Of a stretch of DNA of 6,014 bases, positions 1 to 6,014 are shown one piece after another. Below the pieces are notes generated by a model. The model made no database searches. It saw nothing but the letters and a program-made list of their open reading frames with translations, and had not been told where the DNA came from. Source of the DNA: Erythrobacter sp. (GTDB lineage: Bacteria > Pseudomonadota > Alphaproteobacteria > Sphingomonadales > Sphingomonadaceae); the NCBI GenBank assembly GCA_013214365.1, contig JABSPI010000047.1, forward strand, positions 1 to 6,014. Direction: 5' to 3'. The translations under genes and the position numbers were made by a program. Within the stretch, counting starts at the first letter, position 1, and each line of letters starts with the position of its first letter.

Positions 1-1109
1 TTACCGCGATAGTGGAAGAGCCATGGGATATTGTCGGGTTTGACATTTCCGATGATGGTCAAACGATCGCGTATGAAGTGAACGCGGCGGGTCAATCGCA
101 GCTCAAACTCTATGACATTGCCAGCGGCGCGGTGCGCGAAGTGGATTTGCCGCCCGGCACAATTGGCGGGATCGAATTTGCCCCATGGGGCGATATCGGC
201 ATCACGATGGTCTCCAACCAGGCCGCCGCCGACGCCTATAGCGTTGATCCCGACACGCTCGCATTGACGCGCTGGACCACCAGCGAATTGGGCGGGCTCG
301 ACCCGCGCGCCAATGTCCTTCCTGAACTGGTCGAGATCGAAAGCTTTGATGCAGAACCGATGTCGGGTTTCCTGTATATGCCCGATCCCCAGCGCCACCC
401 GGGACCGCGGCCCTTGCTGATCAATATTCACGGCGGTCCCGAAGGCCAATCGACCGCGCGGTTTTTGGGGCGCAACAATTATATGATCAACGAATTGGGG
501 ATTGCGATTTTCTATCCCAATGTGCGCGGATCAACCGGCTATGGCAAACGCTTTGTCAGCCTCGATAACGGCCCGTTCCAGCGCGAGGATTCGGTCCGCG
601 ATATCGGTGCATTCCTTGATGTATTGGAAGCCGATCCGCGCCTCGACAGCGCCCGTATCGGCGTCACTGGCGGGTCGTATGGCGGCTATATGTGCTATGC
701 CAGCGCGATTGCATATGGCGCGCGTTTGCGCGGGGCCAATTGCATTGTCGCGATTTCCGATTTTGTCACTTTCCTTGAAAACACCCAGGATTATCGCCGC
801 GATCTGCGCCGGGTGGAATATGGCGATGAACGCGACCCGGCCCAGCGCGCGAAGCTGAAAGAGATCAGCCCGCTGACCCGCGCTGATGAAATCCGCATTC
901 CGTTAATGGTGGCAACCGGCGCCAACGACCCGCGCGTGCCCGCTAGCGAAGCCGATCAAATCATCGCCGCCGTGCGCGACAATGGCGGCGAGGCGTGGCA
1001 TTTCCTTGCCCAAAATGAAGGCCATGGTTTCGCCAAGAAGGAAAATGCGGATTATTTCCTGTGGTCCTCAATCCTGTTCTGGCAACGCCATCTGCTGAAC
1101 GAGGAATAA
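1..1109 (+). CDS. S9 family (prolyl oligopeptidase-like) serine peptidase, 3' part
   Basis: This is the C-terminal part of a serine peptidase of the prolyl oligopeptidase family, which usually cleaves short peptides or acyl-peptides. The frame is open back to base 3 with no stop, so the GTG at 12 is probably internal and the true start lies outside the window. Numbering from that GTG, residues 8-90 look like the last beta-propeller blades (FDISDDGQTIAYEV is a typical WD40-like/PD40 strand). Residues 110-365 are the alpha/beta-hydrolase domain: HGGPEGQ (140-146) in the oxyanion region, NVRGSTGYGKRF (170-181), nucleophile Ser222 in GGSYGGYM, Asp306 in GANDPRVP and His338 in EGHGF. The triad is complete, so the enzyme should be active. 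Family members are usually 600-700 residues, so roughly 240-330 residues are missing upstream. Whether it is exported cannot be judged without the N-terminus. Acylaminoacyl-peptidase or dipeptidyl-peptidase specificity is possible but not resolvable here. Confidence 0.95.
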   Translation, partial: TAIVEEPWDIVGFDISDDGQTIAYEVNAAGQSQLKLYDIASGAVREVDLPPGTIGGIEFAPWGDIGITMVSNQAAADAYSVDPDTLALTRWTTSELGGLDPRANVLPELVEIESFDAEPMSGFLYMPDPQRHPGPRPLLINIHGGPEGQSTARFLGRNNYMINELGIAIFYPNVRGSTGYGKRFVSLDNGPFQREDSVRDIGAFLDVLEADPRLDSARIGVTGGSYGGYMCYASAIAYGARLRGANCIVAISDFVTFLENTQDYRRDLRRVEYGDERDPAQRAKLKEISPLTRADEIRIPLMVATGANDPRVPASEADQIIAAVRDNGGEAWHFLAQNEGHGFAKKENADYFLWSSILFWQRHLLNEE

Positions 1110-1375
1110 GGCGCCAAGCGGGGCATTTTCCTACATCGGCGATGCCTGTTATGTTCGCGGGAAGGGGCTTTTTAAACCTGATGCGGGGCGCACACGCCGC
1201 AAGCCCTGCATGAGCGGTGTGTTGATACCCGCCTCGCAAGCGCGGCTGTGGATGTGTTTCCTCAACTAAACCTCCTCATCCCGGCGCGCGCCTGCGCAAA
1301 ATCACCGGGTCTTGGCATTGCGCGTCCGGCTCGGCTAAGCCTCTCTCCACCTTCACAGATTCGCTAGGAGCCGCC
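1110..1375. other. Intergenic region between the two peptidase genes
   Basis: No convincing protein gene lies in these 266 bases. A 23-codon reading frame (1142-1213, beginning MPVMFAGRG) has no Shine-Dalgarno sequence before it. The stretch 1157-1232 can form several pairings, some mutually exclusive, that suggest a structured RNA leader (reported as a finding). A poor sigma70-like pair, TTGGCA at 1312-1317 and TAAGCC at 1336-1341 with an 18-base spacer, is the best promoter candidate I see for the M14 gene. Its -10 box is weak and I would not rely on it. The gap and the M14 gene's own Shine-Dalgarno suggest separate transcription from the S9 gene, but no clear terminator follows the S9 stop codon. 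Confidence 0.5.
1366..1370 (+). promoter_or_regulatory. Ribosome binding site of the M14 peptidase gene
   Basis: AGGAG lies five bases before the ATG at 1376. It supports that start, which is also the one that gives a well-formed signal peptide. Confidence 0.85.
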
Positions 1376-3967
1376 ATGCCGCGCCGCTTGTTTGCCAATG
1401 CCTTTGCCGCGTTTGTTTTTGCCGCCTGTCTCTCGCTGAGCGCGCCGGTTTGGGCCAAGTCGGTCGAATATTTTCAGGTCGATGGCGTCACTTATGATGC
1501 CAATGTGCCCTTTTTCGAGGATATGGCCGGTTATGAAATTGGCGAGCGGCCGGTGCGGTTTGATGACATGCTGGCCTATCTGCGCGATCTGGCGGCGCGC
1601 TCGGACCGGATCAGCGTGGAAACCATCGGCTATTCGCATGAACGCCGCCCGATCCTGAGCTTCACCGTCACCAGCCCGGGCAATCACGCCAATCTGGAAA
1701 ATATCCGCCAAACCCATCTCGCCCGGTTGGAAGGGCGCGCCGCAGCCGATGCCGCGCCAATGGTGGTGTGGATCAATTTCGGGGTGCACGGGGCCGAGAC
1801 ATCCTCGATGGATGCCGCGATCCCGCTGCTCTACCATTACGCCGCGGCATCCGACGCCGATATCGCCAGCCAGCTCGACAATGCGGTGATGATCTTCACC
1901 GTGGTGTTCAATCCCGATGGTCATGCACGGCGGATCGATCACACCGAGACATTCTGGTCCTATGGCGACAACACCGACCCCAATGATGAGGCGCACAATT
2001 TGTGGGTGGAGGCGCGCACCAATCATTACTGGTTCGATCTCAATCGCCAATGGCTGTTGCTGACCCAGCCCGAAAGCCAGGCCTGGATCCGCCAATGGCA
2101 CAAATGGAAACCGATGGTGTCGGCCGATTATCATGAGATGGGATCGGCCTCGCCCTATTATTTCCACCCCGGCGAGGAAAAGCGCCGCAACCCGCTCATT
2201 CCGGAGCGGGCGCGTGAATTGACGCTGGGCATTGGTCAACGTCACGCCGCCTTTATGGACAGCGAGGCGCGCCTCTACACGACCGAGGAACGGTTCGACA
2301 ATTTCTACATCGGCAAGGGCTCAACCTATCCGCAGATCAACGGGTCGCTGGGCATTTTGTTCGAAGCGGGCGCGGCGCGGGGCGGGGCGATCCAGACCGA
2401 ACGCGGGCTGGTTGAAAACGCCGACAATGTGCGCACCCAGTTCCGCACGGCACTGACCACGATCCAGGGCGCGCTGGATTTGAGAAGCGAGATCACGGCC
2501 TATCAGCGCGACTTCTTTGCTGAAAATGCGCGACAGGGCGCGCGCGGCGGGCGCTCGGGCTGGGTGTTCACCGCCAGCGGCGATCCGGAACGCGCAGCGC
2601 GGTTTGTGCGGGTGCTCAACATGCATGATATTGAGGTGGTGCGCCTGTCATCGGATATGAATGTGGATGGCCGCACCTATCCCGCGGGCAGCAGCTATTT
2701 CGTCTCCACCGCGCAAACCAATAGCCGCATGATCCGCGGCATTTTTGAACGCTTCACCGAGTTTGAGGAGAATATTTTCTACGATGTGTCGGGGTGGACG
2801 ATGCCGCTGACCTACGATCTGGAATATTCTGAGGTGCGCGGCAAAGCGCCGGCGGGGACACCGGCTTCTGGTGAGTTTGAGCCTGCACCTGCGCCGCAAC
2901 GCGCAGCCTATGGATATGTGTTTGACTGGTCGCACACCTATGCGCCGCGCGCGCTGAACCGGCTGTTGGGCGCGGGGGTGATGGCGCGGGCTGCAACCGA
3001 GGCGACTTTGGTGCGTACGGCCAATGGCGATGTTGCGGTCGGACGCGGTGCGATCTTTGTGCCGCTAGCCCGGCAAAGAGTGGCGCCTGAGGCGATCTTT
3101 GCGATCATGACCAAAATCGCCGCCGAGGACGGCGTGCCGGTTCATGCTGCGGCATCGGGTCTTACACCGGTGACCGGGCGCGACCTTGGCGCGACCAATA
3201 TTTTTCGCGCATTGCGGGCTCCGCGTGTGGTGCTGGCCTATGATGGCGGATTGTCGCGCTATGATGTGGGTGAGGTGTGGTGGACGCTGGATTATCAGCA
3301 CCGCATGCCGGTCACTTTGGTACACAAGGATGATTTGGGTTCGCTCGATTGGGGCAATTACACCCACCTCGTTCTGGTCGGGGGCAATGCCGCACTTGAG
3401 CCGCAAATGACCGATGCTTTGGAAGGCTGGATTGCGGGCGGGGGGACGCTGGTTGCGACGCGCGGAGGGGCGCGCTGGGCCGAGCAAGCCATTCTTGGAC
3501 GCGGCGACGATGAGGAAAAGGACGAGGGTGAAGAGGCCCCGCCACCTGCACGGTTCGACTTTGAACAAATGGGGCTGCGCGATGCGGAACATGTGATTGG
3601 CGGGGCGGTGTTTGCTGCCGATCTCGACACCTCGCATCCGCTGGGCTTCGGATTTGCGAACCGCGATTTGCCGGTGCACCGAAATGTCACGTTCACGCTG
3701 ACCCGGCCCGATGACAATCCCTATGCCGTGCCGGTGCAATACACCGATGAGCCGCTGCTCACCGGCTATGCCTCGCAGCGACGCCAGGCTGAGATCGCTG
3801 GTACACCCTCGATCATTGCTGAACGCAAAGGGCGCGGCGCGGTCATATTGATGGCGGACAATCCGGTGTTTCGCGGCGCCTATCCGGGCACTGAGAAGCT
3901 GCTGATGAACGCGATATTTTTCGCTGGACTGATCGATCAGCCGCGCGGCGCCTATGCAGGTGATTGA
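1376..3967 (+). CDS. Exported M14 family zinc carboxypeptidase with C-terminal GATase1-like domain
   Basis: A secreted or periplasmic metallopeptidase of the M14 (zinc carboxypeptidase) family, expected to trim C-terminal residues from peptides; the substrate cannot be told from sequence. Residues 1-27 form a signal peptide: basic MPRR, a hydrophobic core, and VWA before a likely cleavage after Ala27. The M14 domain spans about 45-370. It has zinc ligands His138 and Glu141 (HGAE), NPDG at 179-182, DLNR at 221-224 (substrate-binding Asn223-Arg224), third zinc ligand His253 in DYHEMG, and catalytic Glu330 in LFEAGA. All key residues are present. Residues 380-600 are less clear. Residues 614-705 (VVLAYDGG ... 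YTHLVLVGGN ... GWIAGGGTLVATRGG) resemble the class I glutamine amidotransferase-like fold found at the C-terminus of large bacterial M14 proteins. No nucleophile Cys is present, so that domain is probably non-catalytic. An acidic linker follows at 711-720. The length, 863 residues, fits this long subfamily. The start is supported by AGGAG at 1366. The only cysteine is Cys18, inside the signal peptide. Confidence 0.93.
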   Translation: MPRRLFANAFAAFVFAACLSLSAPVWAKSVEYFQVDGVTYDANVPFFEDMAGYEIGERPVRFDDMLAYLRDLAARSDRISVETIGYSHERRPILSFTVTSPGNHANLENIRQTHLARLEGRAAADAAPMVVWINFGVHGAETSSMDAAIPLLYHYAAASDADIASQLDNAVMIFTVVFNPDGHARRIDHTETFWSYGDNTDPNDEAHNLWVEARTNHYWFDLNRQWLLLTQPESQAWIRQWHKWKPMVSADYHEMGSASPYYFHPGEEKRRNPLIPERARELTLGIGQRHAAFMDSEARLYTTEERFDNFYIGKGSTYPQINGSLGILFEAGAARGGAIQTERGLVENADNVRTQFRTALTTIQGALDLRSEITAYQRDFFAENARQGARGGRSGWVFTASGDPERAARFVRVLNMHDIEVVRLSSDMNVDGRTYPAGSSYFVSTAQTNSRMIRGIFERFTEFEENIFYDVSGWTMPLTYDLEYSEVRGKAPAGTPASGEFEPAPAPQRAAYGYVFDWSHTYAPRALNRLLGAGVMARAATEATLVRTANGDVAVGRGAIFVPLARQRVAPEAIFAIMTKIAAEDGVPVHAAASGLTPVTGRDLGATNIFRALRAPRVVLAYDGGLSRYDVGEVWWTLDYQHRMPVTLVHKDDLGSLDWGNYTHLVLVGGNAALEPQMTDALEGWIAGGGTLVATRGGARWAEQAILGRGDDEEKDEGEEAPPPARFDFEQMGLRDAEHVIGGAVFAADLDTSHPLGFGFANRDLPVHRNVTFTLTRPDDNPYAVPVQYTDEPLLTGYASQRRQAEIAGTPSIIAERKGRGAVILMADNPVFRGAYPGTEKLLMNAIFFAGLIDQPRGAYAGD

Positions 3968-3998
3968 ACGCGCCCATAAGGGGGCGAGCGCGTTCGAT
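3963..3998 (+). terminator. Hairpin between convergent genes, probable terminator
   Basis: The arms 3963-3973 and 3988-3998 pair over 11 positions. Eight are contiguous Watson-Crick pairs (3966-3973 with 3988-3995), then one U-G wobble and two A-T pairs. The 14-base loop holds CCC and GGG runs. The hairpin overlaps the M14 stop codon (3965-3967) and ends 26 bases before the ahpF stop, so it sits where a terminator for converging transcripts is expected. There is no good T tract on either side, so the mechanism (intrinsic stop or 3'-end protection) is uncertain. The wobble makes the pairing slightly better in the + strand RNA. Confidence 0.6.
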
Positions 3999-4023
3999 TA
4001 AACCGAATTGGTCCAGGGACCGC

Positions 4024-5613
4024 TTAGGCGGCCGCAGCCACCTTGTCCTCGGGTTCGTTGCGGATGAGGTAGTCAAACGCGCCAAGGCCCGCTTTGGCCC
4101 CTTCGCCCATGGCAACAACGATCTGCTTATCGGGCACAATTGTCGCATCACCGGCCGCGTAAATACCGGGCAGATTGGTGGCGCCATGGGCATCGATAAT
4201 GATTTCGCCATATTGCGACAGCGCAAGCCCCGTCCCCGCGAGCCATTCGGTGTTGGGCACCAGCCCGATCTGCACAAACACGCCTTCGAGCGCGATAGCG
4301 CGTTCTTCGCCGGTTTCGCGATCCTTCACGACCAGACCATTGCAGCGTTTGGTGTCGCCGGTGATTTCGGTTGTTTCGGCATTGAGCACGATTTCGACAT
4401 TGGCGAGCGAGCGCAGCTTTGCCTGCAAAACTTCATCCGCGCGCAATTTGGTATCGAATTCGATCAATGTGACATGACCCACTATCTTGGCCAGATCAAT
4501 CGCTGCCTCTACCCCGGAATTGCCGCCGCCGATCACTGCGATATTCTTGCCTTTGAACAATGGCCCGTCGCAATGGGGGCAATAGGCAACGCCTTTGTTG
4601 CGATATTCCGCTTCGCCCGGCACGCCCAGATTGCGCCACCGCGCCCCGGTCGACAAAATCAGTGAGCGCGTTTGCAAAACCGCGCCATTGGCTATGGTGA
4701 TCTGGTGCAATTCGCCGGCTTTCGCAGCCGGTTTTAGCTCGGTCGCGCGAGCCAGATCCATCAAATCGATCGCATTGTCTTGCGCTTGCAGTTTGAGGTT
4801 ATCGGCCAGTTTGGGCCCTTCGGTGTAGCTGGTGCCCGGCAGGTTTTCGATGCCCAATGTATCCTGCAATTGGCCGCCAAAGCGTTCCGCCGCAATACCG
4901 GTGCGGAACCCCTTGCGAGCGGTGTAAATCGCCGATGCAACGCCCGAGGGGCCGCCGCCGATCACCAGCACTTCGAACGGGTCTTTGGCGCTCAGCTTTT
5001 CGGCCGCCTTGGCGTCCGCGCCGCTGTCGAGGCGGGAGAGGATTTCGGCCAATTCCAGCTTGCCGTTGTAAAACACCTCGCCATTGAGGAAGGTCGCAGG
5101 CACTGCGAGAATATCGCGCGCCTCAACCTCGTCCTGGAAGCTGCCCCCTTCGATCAGAGTGGCGGTGATGTGCGGGTTTTCCAGCGCCATCAAGGTCAAT
5201 GCCTGCACCACGTCGGGGCAATTGTGGCAGGTGAGCGAGAAGAACATCTCGAACTCATATTCGCCTTCGAGTGCGCGGATCTGTTCGATCAGGTCAGCAT
5301 CCACTTTGGGTGGGTGACCGCCGGCCCATAACAAGGCGAGCACAAGCGAGGTGAATTCGTGACCCATCGGCAGGCCGGCAAAACGCACCCATTTGCCCGC
5401 ATCCGATCCGCGCCGGATGATGAAGCTGGGTTTGCGTTCATGGGTCCCGTCAAAGCTCGCGGTGACCATTTCGTGGAGGTCCGCGATTTGGGTCAACAAA
5501 GTGCGCGTCTTGGCCGATTGCTCGGTGTCGTCAAGCGAGGCGACCAGCTCGACAGGCTCGCGCAGATTGGCGAGATATTGCTTGAGTTGCGCCTGCATTT
5601 GGGGGTCGAGCAT
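4024..5613 (-). CDS. ahpF: Alkyl hydroperoxide reductase subunit F (NADH:peroxiredoxin reductase)
   Basis: AhpF is the cytoplasmic flavoprotein that passes electrons from NADH through FAD and two disulfide centres to AhpC. Numbered from the ATG at 5613 (529 residues, close to the about 521 of E. coli), the N-terminal domain with two thioredoxin-like folds covers about 1-200 and carries Cys129-His-Asn-Cys132, the centre that reduces AhpC. The thioredoxin-reductase-like part follows: FAD-binding GGGPSG at 219-224, redox centre Cys345-Pro-His-Cys348 followed by DGPLFKGK, nucleotide-binding GGGNSG at 362-367, and the C-terminal FAD motif AAGDAT near 486-491. Both cysteine pairs fall at the same residue numbers as in the E. 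coli protein as I remember it, which supports this start. So does GGAG six bases before the ATG. A GTG four codons upstream (5623-5625) overlaps that Shine-Dalgarno and is unlikely to be used. The gene lies 212 bases downstream of ahpC on the same strand, the usual ahpCF order. A short [10 protein letters not shown] tail is the main difference from enteric AhpF. Confidence 0.98.
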   Translation of the reverse strand: MLDPQMQAQLKQYLANLREPVELVASLDDTEQSAKTRTLLTQIADLHEMVTASFDGTHERKPSFIIRRGSDAGKWVRFAGLPMGHEFTSLVLALLWAGGHPPKVDADLIEQIRALEGEYEFEMFFSLTCHNCPDVVQALTLMALENPHITATLIEGGSFQDEVEARDILAVPATFLNGEVFYNGKLELAEILSRLDSGADAKAAEKLSAKDPFEVLVIGGGPSGVASAIYTARKGFRTGIAAERFGGQLQDTLGIENLPGTSYTEGPKLADNLKLQAQDNAIDLMDLARATELKPAAKAGELHQITIANGAVLQTRSLILSTGARWRNLGVPGEAEYRNKGVAYCPHCDGPLFKGKNIAVIGGGNSGVEAAIDLAKIVGHVTLIEFDTKLRADEVLQAKLRSLANVEIVLNAETTEITGDTKRCNGLVVKDRETGEERAIALEGVFVQIGLVPNTEWLAGTGLALSQYGEIIIDAHGATNLPGIYAAGDATIVPDKQIVVAMGEGAKAGLGAFDYLIRNEPEDKVAAAA

Positions 5614-5619
5614 GGGACA

Positions 5620-5623
5620 CTCC
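5620..5623 (-). promoter_or_regulatory. Ribosome binding site that fixes the ahpF start
   Basis: Read on the - strand, GGAG is followed by six bases and then the ATG at 5613. It overlaps the alternative upstream GTG codon (5623-5625), so that GTG can hardly be the start. Confidence 0.8.
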
Positions 5624-5679
5624 ACTTAAGAAAAAGAAAGGATCGCGCGGCCCGTTTGAGGGCTCAATACGCGGCAGTG

Positions 5680-5729
5680 TGGGCCGGAAAACCATGCGCC
5701 CAAGGGGAGAGGCGAGATTTTCCGGCCCA
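5680..5729 (-). repeat. Perfect 12-bp inverted repeat in the ahpC-ahpF spacer
   Basis: TGGGCCGGAAAA (5680-5691) is exactly complementary to TTTTCCGGCCCA (5718-5729). The 26-base space between them can add four inner pairs (5697-5700 with 5711-5714). The stem would form in RNA from either strand. It is not followed by a T tract on the - strand, so it is not a textbook terminator. Confidence 0.85.
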
Positions 5730-5735
5730 ATTGCG

Positions 5736-5757
5736 GCCTGTGTTTCGAGGCACAGGC
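5736..5757 (-). repeat. Short hairpin, 7-bp stem and 8-base loop
   Basis: GCCTGTG (5736-5742) pairs with CACAGGC (5751-5757). It lies between the larger inverted repeats of the ahpC-ahpF spacer and may stack with them in the transcript. Confidence 0.6.
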
Positions 5758-5765
5758 GCCGGGAC

Positions 5766-5801
5766 AGCGCAGCAGTTCAAGGGGGAGAGGGGGGCTGCGC
5801 T
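5766..5801 (-). repeat. Hairpin 24 bases after the ahpC stop codon
   Basis: AGCGCAGC (5766-5773) is exactly complementary to GCTGCGCT (5794-5801), with a 20-base loop that is pyrimidine-rich on the - strand. It is the first structure met after ahpC is translated, so it is the best candidate for a partial terminator or an RNA 3'-end stabiliser. No T tract follows on the - strand. Confidence 0.6.
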
Positions 5802-5825
5802 TTCCCTTTCGTCATTCAGTTCGAT

Positions 5826-6014
5826 TTAGATCTTGCCGACCAGGTCGAGCGAAGGAGCGAGCGTGTCGGCACCTTCTTCCCAAGCCGCCGGGCAAACTTG
5901 ACCGGGATTGGCGCGGACATATTGCGCCGCTTTGATCTTGCGGGTCAGCTCATTGGCATTGCGGCCCACACCTTCACAGGTGATTTCCATGATCTGGATC
6001 ACGCCGTCGGGATC
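5826..6014 (-). CDS. ahpC: Alkyl hydroperoxide reductase subunit C (peroxiredoxin), C-terminal part
   Basis: This is the last 62 codons of AhpC, the typical 2-Cys peroxiredoxin that reduces hydrogen peroxide, organic hydroperoxides and peroxynitrite and is itself reduced by AhpF. The stop codon is TAA at 5826-5828 on the - strand, and the frame runs open to the right edge, so the start and the peroxidatic cysteine are outside the window. The visible part reads [12 protein letters not shown], then [17 protein letters not shown] and [12 protein letters not shown]. The resolving cysteine is the Cys in GQVCPAAW, 21 residues from the end, as in E. coli AhpC as I recall it. The RKIKAAQYV block and the SLDLVGKI tail are highly characteristic of bacterial AhpC. 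A second cysteine (ITCEG) sits where E. coli has alanine. The gene lies directly upstream of ahpF, its redox partner. Its promoter, where peroxide-responsive control would be found, is not in the window. Confidence 0.97.
   Translation of the reverse strand, partial: DPDGVIQIMEITCEGVGRNANELTRKIKAAQYVRANPGQVCPAAWEEGADTLAPSLDLVGKI

Larger units (their letters stand above)
5614..5825 (-). other. ahpC-ahpF intergenic region, rich in inverted repeats
   Basis: These 212 bases hold no credible gene. In the direction of ahp transcription there are: an 8-bp inverted repeat just after the ahpC stop (5766-5801); a 7-bp one (5736-5757); a perfect 12-bp one (5680-5729); a small near-palindrome TTGAGggCTCAA (5656-5667); and a pyrimidine-rich tract on the transcribed RNA (5629-5640) just before the ahpF Shine-Dalgarno. 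ahpC and ahpF are probably cotranscribed. The structured spacer suggests partial termination or RNA processing between them, which would leave more ahpC than ahpF message. I cannot exclude a separate ahpF promoter here. Confidence 0.6.

Noticed and set aside
12..14. GTG at 12 as the start of the S9 peptidase
   Set aside because: The frame is open to the window edge, the protein would begin in the middle of a beta-propeller, and there is no ribosome binding site. The gene is simply cut by the window.
1294..1323. Inverted repeat GCGCAA ... TTGCGC with an 18-base space
   Set aside because: Six pairs with a long loop in GC-rich DNA are expected by chance, and no T tract or promoter element depends on it.
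1364..2245. A 293-codon open frame on the - strand
   Set aside because: It lies wholly antisense to the M14 catalytic domain, whose zinc and catalytic motifs prove the + strand frame. Its protein shows no recognisable family and reads as a GC-rich mirror frame.
3065..3739. A 224-codon open frame on the - strand
   Set aside because: It is antisense to the C-terminal part of the M14 gene, with low-complexity Arg/Pro/His-rich content and no family resemblance.
3964..4665. A 233-codon open frame on the + strand
   Set aside because: It is antisense to ahpF, which is certain from its two CxxC centres and nucleotide-binding motifs. It would also have to start inside the terminator hairpin, with no ribosome binding site.
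5614..5625. Longer ahpF start at the GTG at 5623-5625
   Set aside because: That GTG overlaps the GGAG ribosome binding site. The ATG at 5613 gives the AhpF N-terminus ([14 protein letters not shown]) and puts both cysteine pairs at the usual numbers.
5359..5829. A 156-codon open frame on the + strand covering the ahpC-ahpF spacer
   Set aside because: Most of it is antisense to ahpF and the rest runs through the inverted repeats; no ribosome binding site and no recognisable protein.
1..6014. Signs of a mobile element, CRISPR array, tRNA or defence system
   Set aside because: No transposase, integrase, terminal repeats, regularly spaced repeats or tRNA-like folds were seen. Gene content and composition look uniform and housekeeping.

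Overview
The window looks like a chromosomal segment of a moderately GC-rich alphaproteobacterium. The Sphingomonadales (Erythrobacter/Sphingomonas-like) are my best guess, from the overall composition, the codon use and the mix of exported peptidases. That placement is inference; no marker gene here fixes the taxon.

Layout. Two peptidase genes lie on the + strand. The first (1-1109) is the 3' part of a serine peptidase of the prolyl oligopeptidase family (S9): the last blades of a beta-propeller and the complete alpha/beta-hydrolase domain with its Ser-Asp-His triad. After a 266-base gap with no convincing gene but some suggestive RNA-like pairing comes a complete 863-residue exported zinc carboxypeptidase of family M14 (1376-3967). 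It has a signal peptide and a C-terminal domain resembling a class I glutamine amidotransferase fold. Its stop codon lies beside a strong hairpin (3963-3998) that separates it from the convergent genes.

The right half is the alkyl hydroperoxide reductase locus on the - strand. ahpC is cut by the right edge of the window (C-terminal 62 codons, 5826-6014) and is followed downstream by a complete ahpF (4024-5613). AhpF takes electrons from NADH through FAD and two CxxC centres and passes them to AhpC, which reduces hydrogen peroxide and organic hydroperoxides. The 212 bases between ahpC and ahpF contain several inverted repeats, including a perfect 12-bp one, which may set the AhpC:AhpF ratio.

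Nothing here is a clear new system: all four proteins belong to well-known families. The parts that families do not explain are the two intergenic regions (1110-1375 and 5614-5825). No tRNA, rRNA, CRISPR array, insertion sequence or phage gene was seen.
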